Shown in pieces: positions 23,701-36,216 of a DNA stretch of 64,000 nt. The DNA is from Aquarana catesbeiana (lineage: Eukaryota; Chordata; Amphibia; Anura; Ranidae), in contig NC_133333.1 in NCBI RefSeq assembly GCF_042186555.1, forward strand, positions 223,984,257 through 224,048,256, given 5' to 3'. A program made the translations under genes and the position numbers. Positions within the stretch are counted from its first letter, which is position 1. The number at the start of each line of letters is the position of its first letter. Under the pieces are notes generated by a model. That model searched no databases. It was given only the letters and a program-made list of their open reading frames with translations, and was not told where the DNA came from.

Positions 23701-26700
23701 GTTTCTTGGTTAAGTGTTCCATTTCGACTTATGGATATAAAGCCACATATGCACAACACTGTGTGGCCCATTGGGTCAGTGGAGTTTGGTGACATCTTCC
23801 AGTGTAGGCCACATTCCTTGGAAGTGGTCATCTGCTGGTCTGAGGTTTGTAGTGGGGGCCATAGTTAAAATGGGAAGGGCAAGGACTGGTAGTTGGCCTT
23901 GTTTGATATATATAACAATAGTGTAGTGTAGTCTGACAAATAATGCACATCTCTGGTTGATTGTTAGAGATGAAGATCATCATACATGATCAGATTACAG
24001 TGCCTTGAAAAAGTATTCATATCCCTTGAAATTTTCAACATTTTGTCATATTACAACCAAAAATGTAAATGTATTTTATTGGGATTTTACATGATAGGCC
24101 CACACAAAGTGGTATATAATGGTGAGGTGTATGGAAAATGATAAATGGTTTCAAACATTTTTTTTTTAATATCTGAAAAGTGTGATGTGCATTTGTATTC
24201 ATCCTCCTTTACTCTGATACCCCTAAATTAAATCTAGTGGAACCAATTGCCTTCAGAAGTCACCTAATTAGTAAATAGAGTCCACCTGTGTGTAATTTAT
24301 TCTCAGTATAAATACAGCTGTTCTGTGAAGCCCTCAGAGGTTTGTTAGATAACCTCAGTGAACAAACAGCTTCATGAAGGCCAAGGAACACACCCGACAG
24401 GTCAGGGATAAAGTTGTGGAGAAGTTTAGAGCAGGGTTAGGTTATAAAAAAATATCCCAAGGTTTGAACATCTCACAGAACACTGTTCAATCCATCATCC
24501 GAAAATGGAAAGAGTATGGGACAACTGCAAACCTACCAAGACATGGCCATCCACCTAAACTGACAGTAACAAACAAGGAGAGCACTAATCAGAGAAGCAG
24601 TCAAAAGGCCCATGGTAATTCTGGAGGAGCTCCAGAGATCCACAGCTCAGGTGGGAGAATCTGTCCACAAGACAACTATTAGCCATATCTGGCCTTTATG
24701 GAAGAGTGGCAACAAGAAAGCCATAAGAAGTCCTGTTTGCAGTTTGCGAGAAGCCATGTGGGGGACACAGCAAACATTTGGAAGAAGGTGCTCTGGTCAG
24801 AGGAGACCAAAACTGAACTTTTAGGCCTAAAAGCAAAACGCTATGTGTGGCGGAAAACTGACACTGCACATCACCCTGAACACACCATCCCCACCGTGAA
24901 ACATAGTGGTAAAAGCATCATGTTGTGGGGATGCTTCTCTTCAGCAGGGACAGGGAAGCTGGTCAGAGTTGATGGGAAAATGGATGGAGTCAAATACAGG
25001 GCAATGAAAACCTGAGGTTCACCTTCCAGCAGGACAACAACCCTAAACATACAGCCAGAGCTACAATGGAATGGTTTAGATCAAAGCATATTCATGTGTT
25101 AGAATGGCCCAGTCAAAGTCCAGGCCTAGATCCAATTGAGAATCTGTACCAAGACTCGAAAATTGCTGTTCACAGATGCTCTCCATCCAATCTGATAGAG
25201 CTTGAGCTAGTTTGCAAAGAATAATGGGCAAACATTTCACTCTCTAGATGTACAAAGCTGGTGGAGACATCCCCAAATAGACTTGCAGCTGTAATTGCAG
25301 AGAAAGGGGGTTCTACAAAGTATTGCCACACGTTTCACATATTTATTTGTATAAAATGTTGAAAACCATTTATCATTTTCTTCCACTTCACAATTATGTG
25401 CGACTTTGTGTTGGTCTATCACATAAAATCCCAATAAAATACATTTATGTTTTTAGTTTTTAGTAACATGACAAAATGTGGAAAATTTCAAGGGGTGTGA
25501 ATACTTTTTCGAGGCACTGTATAGATTCACCCGATTCTAGAATATTCCCATCAACTTCCACATGTAACTCTTGTAGCTATAATCCCATTCATTTTAGTCA
25601 TTAAATCCTGTAGTGGTAGTGTCAGAGGCTACTTGTGTATAATGGAACATACTTTCCAGTCTAGTCTTGGACCGCATTTCAATCCAGGGCTTTTAAGGGC
25701 ATTTCTAGACCAGCTAGAAGATATAATACCTGACTTGGTCTTGGGGCTTCATTCCGCTTGATGTGCCAGTTCATCTGAACATGTATCTCATAACCTAACT
25801 ACGAGACACTCCTGTCCCAAAGAGTAAGTTCAGAAACCCCGTAGAGCATCCTTTATCAACCTTTTTTCTTGTGAGAAACCCATGTAATAATTTTCAAGTT
25901 CTTTGGGAACCCCTGCTGAAAAAAATTATACTGTACCTACAGCTAAATGGTGGTATGATCACTAAGTTGAAGACAGCTTTAAAAAAAAATGCATTATTGA
26001 CACTCAAGGCAGATACTTTTGATATCAATTATTCTTTACAGAAAAGAAAGCTAGATAGTAAACATTGCAGTGGCCTCTAAGATTAGTGGAATGTGTAGAA
26101 GTGGCCCCTTGCATTGGGAGTTAGTGGAAAATTTCACCCTAGCATTGGTGGACAAAATGTACATGTGCTTTTCTTACATTGGTGGTCAGTGTGGGTAGGA
26201 AATCAATCCACCATTGCTAATTGTTCAAGGAACCCTGGTTGCCTGTAGAAAGACCACATTTCTGTGTGTGGAACCAGGACTCATAGGTCATGCCAATAGG
26301 TGAGTTATTATACATAGCTCATGACAGTAGGGGAGTATTCCAAGGAACCCTGATTGAGAAACTCTTCTGTAGAGGGACTGCATTTCTGTGGTGGATCCGT
26401 GACTTATAGCTCATGCCAAAAGGTGAGTAGTTATAGCTCTTGACAATAGCAGAGGATAGGACCATAGATTGATTTGTAAATCGCACATCTTCTGTAAATA
26501 ATCTTCTTGCCTCCTTTTTATTATGCAGGTCTGGGAAATTTAACACAGGCCGAGGAGTACCTGTCTCATGCTTACTGGACTGTACTAAAAACTACAGACT
26601 GCAGCAACCTCATCCGATCCAAATTGCACAGGAATCTCGGCCTTCTGTACTCTGCCAAGGGAGAGTTTGAGGAATCACTGCGCCACCTCTCTAATGACGT

Positions 26701-29700
26701 TAGTTTAATTATGTTTTTATTCGCAAAGCTGCATGCTGAATTTATAAATTAACTTCAAACACCAATCTCACTGGGGAGCAGATCATTAACCAGCAGTATT
26801 GGATGCAAATACTCCCTCGTATATCTGAATGTACACATATTATACAAAGTTTAGCGCTAAATATACCAATGGAATACTATATCTATAGTGTGTCAGACAA
26901 TGAACGTAATTAGAACGTGAAAACGCAACATATGCTGTACACATATAGTGAATAGTGATATGAGGAACAGTGAGCTAAAAGTCCCATATAAATGAATTCC
27001 AAAACAGAAATGTTCTGAACATCAAACACGGAGGTGGTGGTAGACGATGTAGAGCTTATGCCCAATCTGAATGATTAATAGAAAGTTCTCAATGGCACAT
27101 GATGTAACAATATAAACCAGGAACAGACTGTGAAACACATTCACAGCTGAACTATAATTCTTGAAATGGGAAGTTGTAGATAAATACATCTTACCAGACA
27201 AGGTGGACCCACTTGCCGTACAGCAATGGGTCAATCGAGCTTGCATTGGCCAAGGCCTGATGATCAAATGATGGAACCAACTCAGCTATGATTGCAGTAT
27301 GTAGAGGGATCACTACAAGAAAGAACAGCCAATCGATCAATCAGGATGGATCCAAGAAGTTTATCACGGCCAGCTGTCCAAGATCCGGGCACTTCGGAGG
27401 GCTAGAAGCAAGATGGACCTTAATGGAGGGTCCGTACCCGTACCAAAGGCCGATGGAATGTTGGACCATTAGGACCGGAATAAAAAAAAAAAGGAGAGCT
27501 CCATATGGTGCAGGTCAAAAAAGGAAGAGTTTTAATCTGTTTTTAAAATTCCCATACATCAATAACAGATGAGTGCATTAAAAAGTAATCACATGTAAAA
27601 AATGATAAAAGCAATGTGGTAAGCAAGTTAAGCAGGTCCGGCGCGTTTCGTCCAATGGGACTTCAACTGGGGCATTACCATAGCCATATTACTATTACCA
27701 TAGTAATGCCCCAGTTGAAGTCCTAATGGACGAAACACATCGGGCCTGCTTCACTTGTTTCCCACATTGCTTTTATCATTTTTTACATGTGATCACTTTT
27801 TAATGCATTCATCTGTTATTGATGTATGGGAATTTTAAAAATTACTTTCATTGTCTGGCACACTATACATATAGTGTTTCATTGGTAGTTATCCTCCGCT
27901 GAGAAACCCTGCAGTATTGTAAATAAATAACCTGATGTTTTACTTTAATACATGTAAGAGCATAAAATTGTGAATACTGCCCTCGGTATTCAACAATGTC
28001 ACACCAGCATACCTTAGCTAAAACGTCATGCTAGCAAGGAAAAGAGAGCCATCAGTAAATCACTTTCAGCAGCAATTCTGGGATAGCAAAGGTAATTAAG
28101 GGTAAATTATTAAAGTGTTATGGCTTTTAATGTGGCAACACAGTGAAGGTCAGTTGCTGATTTCATCTATTGTGTTCTTACTATAGTAAACAAGCATTGT
28201 ACACTTCAGAGGGCTGACTGCTCATTGCTGTGGATTATACAAGTGTCTTTTTTTTTTTTTACTTTTTTAAACCTTTAATAGATTTCTACATTTCCCCTAT
28301 TACTGAAATATTTGGCTTTTAAATTAAACATCGTATTTGAATTTTATTTTTGAATAAAATTCTATGGATCAGTCTTGCTATCAGCATGTGAATTTGACAA
28401 AAAAATACTCATTATTATTATTATTATTATTATTACTACAATGTAGTATTATTATTATTAGTTATTATTAATTGAGATTATGTAAATGTTACACTAATGA
28501 GCTTGACATTAGTGAAAAATTGCTGGCAACAGGTTCACTAGAAAATAAAGGGAGGACACATATCTACCAGTAACTACCTTATACAGACCACTTCCTGTTT
28601 CTTGTCTGGTAAAAAGCCTAGGCTTATGACATCATGCACAGCCCTCTCTCTAACTCTCATGAGAGTTTGCCAGGAAGGGGGGATGAGTCATAAGAGGGCC
28701 AGTGAGAGCTGCAGGGCTGCAGAGCTGGAGGCGTGCCTCTGTGTGTCTGTGTAAATCCAGGAAGTGAACAGGCAGCAGCTTCAGCTGCCCACAGTTAAAA
28801 TGGATGCAGCCAGACTTACTGGAGGGAGATTTCTGCAGCATTTTTGGCAAATACAGAATCACAGTATATATAAATGTAGCTAGGTCCCAGTCCCACTTCT
28901 GGTCTAATGAGAACCTTCAGAGTTGACATCCTTCTATGTAGAGTGGGTTACAAGGCATGGTGGGTGTAGTGCAAGATAGACTCCTGGGCGCCAGACACTT
29001 CTTGAATGCAAAGAGATTTATTTTCTCTTGAACGCAACTGTGGGAGAGAGGGTTTAGGGCTAGGACACCCTTTAGTAGTTGCAATGTTAATTAGCAGCCT
29101 CTGAGACTTCTATAGGTAGACAGCCATGCAGGAAAAGGCATCCAGCAACTGCATGTGTAGCATCGCTGTCTCCGATGGCAACTGTCAGGGTACCAATAGC
29201 AGGAGGTCTTTAGGACCCAGCACCTGTCAGAGAACCAGAAGGGCTCTAGGACCCAGCACCTCCGCCAGCACACCACATGGGCTTTTATAAGGAAGTCAGC
29301 CCTTGGCTGAAGTGCTGTTTGATCTCAGCTGTTACCGACATTCCTGTGTTTCCTGTTTCCTGTGATCCTTGATTACCGACCAGGCTTGTTCGAGACCTGC
29401 CTCCTGCCTGCCTCCTGACCTTGACCTCGGCTTGTTAAACGGATCTCCTCGGCCTGCTACCTGACTTGACCTTGGCTCCCACCTAACCTCGTCTCCTCTG
29501 CTATCCACCTGGCACCGAACCTTGGCTTGTACCGACTACCCTCTGTCCCAGTGACCCTGGTTACCTGCTACATCTCACAGGCACCACCTGCCTGCAGCAG
29601 CCCCGCAGCACATCAGCGGGGTTCCTGAGCCTTTTTTGCAAGCAACTCTGCAGGCGACCTGTGCGACTTTGGGCCTGACTCCTCCTGTCTCACCTCCAGG

Positions 29701-32700
29701 GGAGTCTGAGCTGCAAGGGAAACCCTCTCTCCATTGGCCTCCAGCACTTTGGTACCTGATAGACATCCTGGCTGTTTGATACTGAGCCTGATAGAGGTGC
29801 TTCTGCCTCTGTCAGCAGATGGCGGCACTGACACAAGCAGTCAAGAATCTGCAGGAGGGTTTTGTTCCAGCTTGATGGACGTTTCCATGCCCTCACGGCT
29901 TCTATGACTTCCACTGAAGCTAGCCAAGCCACAAGTCATCGTTTCTACACCAGCGTCCTCCAATTCCGCTGCTGCCGCTTCACCATCAGTTGTACTGCCT
30001 CCTTCAGAGCCCAGAGTTCCCACTCCTGAGTGCTTTTCAGGGGACCGGCGGAGGTTCAGAGCGTTCAGGAATGCCAGCAAACTTTCTTTTGCCCTGCAAC
30101 CCAGGACCTTTGCTATAGAGACTGTCCAAGTGGGGTTCATCATCTCCCTCTTGTCTGATGAACCACAATCCTGGGCCCATAACCACCTAGAATGAAAGGA
30201 TGAGGTGTTGAACTCAGTTACCATGTTTTTGAAGCCATGGCTACTTTATATGATGACCCACAGAAAACTGCCACCACAGGGTCTGCCCTTCACTCCCTGG
30301 TGCAGGGAAGACGACCAGAAGAGTATTACATTGGGGAGTTCGGTAGATGGGCGGCTGATACCGGATGGAATTACGCAGCTTTGAAGTACCAATTCCGTAT
30401 AGGCCTCTCCGTCTCCATCAAGGATGAGCTTGCCATGTCTGCAGCTCCCGCCACGCTAGAGACTCTTATCCAAACTTCCATTCAGCTGGATAAGCGCCTG
30501 CAGGAGAGACGCTCTGAGCGCTCTCTCACACCTTTTGGCCATCCTGGGTACTGCCCCAGGTCCTGACTCCAACAGTCCCTGCGCTACTCCTCTGAATTCT
30601 TCTGATATAGAACCAATGCAGATTGGTCTACTCCGACCCGCTCTAACCCCAGAAGAAAGAGAACGCAGGAGACAGAATAACCTCTGTATTTACTGTGGAG
30701 CATCAGGCCACTTCCTACGCAACTGTCCGGTTCAGCCAAGTAAGTTCAGGCACTTGTACCCTTCATACCTTCAGCTATCCGGGGCTCCATCTGCTCACAT
30801 TATTCTCCCCATCTTTCTGCAGGTGGCTGGAAGGGACGTCAAACTGCGGGCAATCATTTACTCTGGAGCTTGCAGCTGCTTCCTGGACATCAACTTGGCT
30901 AAAGACCTGCACATTCCTCTGACTCTCAAAGATCGAAAACTAGATATACACCTAGCTGATGGCACTCCACCCAGTTCAGGACCTATTACACAGGGAACAG
31001 TCCCTATTCTCACAACCACAGACACAGGGCACCAGGAACTTCTCAGTTTTGATGTGATCTCCCATTTTCCCAGTTATTCTCAGAATACCGTGGCTACAAG
31101 CCCACAACCCTTCAGTAGACTGGTCCAGAGGAGAGGTCACATTCTCATCCAACTACTGCCACCAGCATTGTGGCATCCCCATGCAAACCAACTCCCATAC
31201 TTGCCTGACCATACAACCAGCAACAGACACCAGTCAAGTAGTCCCTTCTGTCTACCACGACTACCTTGACGTCTTTGACAAAAGGGAAGCAGATACCTTG
31301 CCACCACACAGGTCATATGACTGCCCCAGTGAGCTACTCCCCGGAGCAAGAATTCCCTTCGGGCACATCTTCCCTTTGTCCGAGGTGAAATTGGAGGCCC
31401 TCAGACAGTACATTGATGAGAACCTAGCCAAAGGCTTCATTCGTCCCTCCTCCTCACTTGCCGGAGCAGGCATCTTCTTTGTTGAAAAGAAATACCACTC
31501 CCTCAGGCAATGCATCAACTACCGGGAGCTCAACAAGATCACCATCAAGAATAGGTACCCTCATCCGGGAGTTGTTCCAGAGGTTCTGAGCAGCCTGGGT
31601 ATTTATAAAAACTTGACTTGAGGGGGGCATATAATCTGGTGCGCATTAGAGAGGGGGACAAGTGGAAAAAGGCCTTCAGAACACGCTTTGGCCACTTTAA
31701 ATACCTTGTGATGCCCTTTGGGCTATGCAATGCCCCCGCAATGTTTCAGCACCTAGGCAATGATATCTTCCGAGAGTACCTTGACTTATTCCTGATCGTC
31801 TATCTGGACGATATCCTGATCTTCTCTGCCTCTCTCGAACTCCACAGAAAACATGTCAATAAGGTACTGAATACCCTCCGCAGGCACGGTTTGTACGTCA
31901 AAGCAGAGAAGTGCGATTTTGAGAAACAATCTATTCAATTCTCGGGGCTCATAATCTCCGTTGAAGGGATTTCCATGGATCCAAAGAAGGTATCAGCAAT
32001 CCTAGACTGGCCTGCACTTTCAGACAGAAAGGGTGTCCAAAGATTTGTAGGCTTTACCAACTTCTACTGGAGATTCATTAAAGGTTTCTCGACCATAATT
32101 GCCCCAATTACTCAACTCACACGACTCCACACTCGTTTCTTCTGGAATAAGGAAGCCCAAGCAGCCTTTGAACAACTCAAAACTTTGTTTACCTCTGCTC
32201 CGCTGTTGCAACACCTGGAAACCAGCACTCCCTTTCGTGCTCAAAGTAGATGCTTCTGAAGTGGCAACAGGAGCCGCACTCTCTCAGCGTCTGGGCCCGA
32301 AAGCTCTACTGCACCCAGTAGCCATCTGCTCTAAGAAATTAAACCAGGCCGAAAGAAACTACGATGTAGGTGACTGAGAGCTTGCAGACTTGCCTCCCTA
32401 TGCAATAACATGAGCCTCCAACTGCTATAGGCAGAGTTAAATCATCCACAAGGCAAAATTATGCTTGATCATTACAGTTTAAGCCTGCCGCTGTCCAGTC
32501 TTGTTGCCACCACTTGTCCTGACAACATCATGCCATTGCAGGAGTCTTTAGGACCCTATGAGAATCACGCTGATAGGAAGCCATTAGGAAGTGGTTACAG
32601 CACCAGGGAGGGTCCTGGTCACTAGTTTTTTTGTTTTTTTTTTGTATTTTTAATCTAATTAGGGTATAAAATAGCAGAGGAGGGTTTTTGTGCTTTACTT

Positions 32701-35700
32701 TAAATTTACAAAATGTAGAGATCATTTTACAGTGGGCATTTAGTTCCTAAACTTCAACTTGGATGCCCTGAATTAGCTGACATTTATCCTTTTTGTAGAG
32801 ACACTACAATAGAGTTAGCTTTCAGCGCTGGGAGATGAGTGCTTGTAGATTTTGGTGCAGAAAATGAGACCCCCTTCACATTAACTCTTTTTGTGATGCT
32901 AACACAAACCCTCCCTGTAATCCTAACCCTGCCTGTAAACCTGCCACTAACCCCTCCCCGTAATTCTAACACTAACCCTCCCTGTAAACCTGCCACTAAC
33001 CCCTCCCTGTAATCCTAACATTAACTCTCCCTGTAATCCCAACACTAACCCTCCCTGTAATCCCAACACTAATCCTCCCTGTAATCCCAACACTAACCCT
33101 CCCTGTAATCCCAACACTAACCCTCCCTGTAATCCCAACACTAACCCTCCCTGTAATTCCAACACTAACCCTCCCTGTAATCCCAACACTAACCCTCCCT
33201 GTAATCCCAACACTAACCCTCCCTGTAATCCCAACACTAACCCTCCCTGTAATCCCAACACTAACCCTCCCTGTAATCCCCAAACTAACCCTCCCTGTAA
33301 TCCCCAAACTAACCCTCCCTGTAATCCCAAAACTAACCCTCCCTGTAATCCCAACACTAACCCTCCCTGTAATCCCAACACTAACCCTCCCTGTAATCCC
33401 AACACTAACCCTCCCTGTAAACCTAACACTAACCCTCCCTGTAAACCTAACACTAACCCTCCCTGTAATCCCAACTCTAACCCTTCCTGTACACCTAATA
33501 CTATTCCTCAAGCTGAACCTCCCTGTAATCCTTATACTAACCCTCTTTGTAACCTGCAATCTTGCAGTAACCCTAACCCTCCTTTAAATAACCCTCCCTG
33601 CAACCCTAACGTTAACCCTCACACAAATGCCCCAGTAACCCTCACACTAACCTTCAAGGTAACCCTAAAGCTACATGCAGACGGGTGGTTTGGCCCATCA
33701 ATGTCAACTCCCAGCATTTTCGTTTTTTCAGGAGAAACAGATGCAGCATCCAGCCCCCCGCAACCAGCAACCTTTAAAATCTACAACAGACTGAGATACG
33801 CAGCGGCTGGATGCTGTGCCTTATGGTAATCACGTTTGGGGCAGAAATTCTGCATTCAGGGTATACATCTTTTAGGGTATAGAACCTATAAAAGCGAGTA
33901 CCACTCTGTCCAGCTTCCAGCCGTGTCCAGCCACCGCATATTTCTGTTGTCATAGATTTTGATAGGCTGCTGGCAGCAAAGCTGGACACTGTACCTGTAT
34001 CTCCCAGGCACCCAAAACCACAGGAAAATAGACGCTCATGAGCCAAATTGCCCATGTGCCCCTTTTTTGCAACCCTCATACTACCCTGCAACCCTCACGC
34101 AAACTCTTCCTAATACTTCCAGAAATCTGGATAAAGATATACATTTTTACTTCATGGTAACACAGGTCCTATGTGTTTGGAATATTTCTTCTACATATAG
34201 TTATGAAGTTCCTCTTATTTAACAAAACTATATTTGTTTGTCATAACACCTTTTTTATTATCATATGGTTTTATGCATTTATAATATATGAAATGATCTT
34301 AACTTGCTCGCTGTTTTGTGTTTTCATGGGCAAGTGGTACACACAGATTTGCTGATGCTCCGTCTAGTGGCTGTTTATATGTTAAGCAGTACAGTGAGCA
34401 CCTTTGATTTTTATCCTATTAAAGAAGCCTGACTGTATTTACATAATCATGAGTATAAGTATTTTATCAATCTTAGATTTACTATGCGAGCACCGTCTCC
34501 GGACCTAGTGACATCAGCACTGCCGGAGGATACTTCCATATGGCCAATGTTTTTTTCCGACAGAATAAAATGGACATTGCCGATTCTCTGTATTCTGAGG
34601 TAGGTCAGCATTGCATATCGGAAACTCTTACATATTTTAAATCTATTTTATTTGTTTGGTTGATGATAGCCGAATGCAATTTAATGTTAAAAAATGAATG
34701 ATGGTGCAGCGTTAATCCTACCAATCTGTGTGTCCAGAGCTAATGATGTGTCCCTAACTGCATGCAATCGCTCGATGTGTGGACACATGCTTACAGCGGC
34801 TGAAGGCCACAGCTCCAGTCAGCCTGTCATTGACTTGTACAGATTTCTTGGCCGCAGCTGTTTGCAAATGCCTAGGCTCCCGGCCACAGATATCCACAGT
34901 ATACTTGCTGCACTATGGCTGATTTGGACTGTTGAGTGACATCTGTGACATCTATTTGGAAGTGTGGGAAAATGTGTGAAAATGAAAGGCAGCATATAGG
35001 AGGACTTGAGCAATATATGTTAAAATGGTAATTATATTGTAAAGTATTTTCTTAAATCAAATACTAATATAACTTACATATGTTTGATGCTTTTTGAATA
35101 CATTTCCTCCTTGGAGCTTCCTTTTTTAACTGTCCCCCTGCTGAATCCCAACATTGCCATTCTATGTGTGCCACCAGGACCTTTGGAGTCCTGTAGGAGT
35201 CTCCTTTACTTGCGTATTCCCACTAAGACTACAACTGTAAATGCAGAGCGAACACCCAGGCAGCGCGAGTCGCAGCGCTATGGGCAGTGCCGGAACAAGG
35301 TCATCCAGTGCCCAGGGCAAAAATGCCAACCTGCTCCCCCCCACCCCCATTAATGATGTGCATGCTCCCCAGCAGTCACAATCACTGCCACTGTCACTAC
35401 TTCTGTCAGCCTTGTAACAGAAGGAAGGCACCCCCATCCCCACAGTAAACCATTGCGCCCAGGGTAGGCGTCCCTCTCTCCCACCTCTTTTCTCAGCCCT
35501 GGCTAGAGGTCCCGGCAACACAAGAGGCACACAGCAAATGACAATGTAGGGGCACAGTTGGCAGACTGTTTTAAAATAAAGCTCAGAGGAGAATATGAAT
35601 AATAAAAAAAAAATCTAATATTATAGTATTAGCATCTGATTTAGGAAGAAATGTACTTTTAATACCACTTTAAAGTGATACTAAAGTCTCATTTTTGTTT

Positions 35701-36182
35701 TTAGTTAAAAATAACAAACCTGTTATACTTACCTGCTCTGTGCAGTGGTTTTGCACAGAGCAGCCCAGATCCTCCTCTTCTCGGGTCCCTCTTCGGTGCA
35801 TCTGGCCCCTCCCTCCTGCCGAGTGCCCCCACAGCAAGCAGCTTGCTATGGGGGCATCCGAGCTGAGCTGCAGCTACCTGTGTCCATTCAGACACGGAGC
35901 CGAGGCCTCTCTCTCCTCATTGGTTGACTGACTTTGACAGCAGCGGGAGCCAATGGTGCCGTGCTGCTGTCTCAGCCTATGAGGAGGTGAGTCCTGGACA
36001 GTCAAGATACTCCTACAGCACTGCAACATCGTTGGATCTAGATGGGGCTCAGGTAAATATTAGGGACGGGAGGCTGAGGGGGGTGCTGCACACAGAAGGC
36101 TTTTTATCTTAATGCATAGAATGCAATAAGATAAAAAAAACCTTCTGCCTTTACAATCACTTTTAAGTATAACTAAGGGTAA

Positions 36183-36216
<34 letters not shown>

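Larger units (their letters stand above)
23551..26528 (+). other. ZMYND12: ZMYND12 intron 3
   Basis: Holds one Tc1 element (23,998-25,519). The rest has no recognised element, except a few reverse minisatellite-like words (TTACATTGGTGGTCAGTG) at about 26,175-26,195. Confidence 0.65.
29820..32377 (+). mobile_element. Ty3/gypsy-type LTR retrotransposon remnant (gag-pol, truncated)
   Basis: A gag-like start (MAALTQAVKNLQEG) at 29,820 is followed by gag, a zinc knuckle, protease, reverse transcriptase and the beginning of RNase H, in the Ty3/gypsy order. No integrase follows and no flanking LTR pair could be defined, so the element is truncated. Several frameshifts and stops break it. It lies in the sense direction in ZMYND12 intron 4. 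Confidence 0.8.
26699..34476 (+). other. ZMYND12: ZMYND12 intron 4
   Basis: About 7.8 kb. Contains a large foldback element (26,842-27,893), an ATT microsatellite (about 28,410-28,455), a gypsy gag-pol remnant (about 29,820-32,377) and a 24-bp minisatellite (about 32,890-33,620). From 28,460 to 29,800 and from 33,660 to 34,476 I see no named feature. Confidence 0.65.

Noticed and set aside
32947..33559. Two long minus-strand open frames (GLQGGLVL and VGITGRVS repeats)
   Set aside because: They are produced by a 24-bp tandem repeat whose length is divisible by three; no start context, domain or splicing supports a gene.
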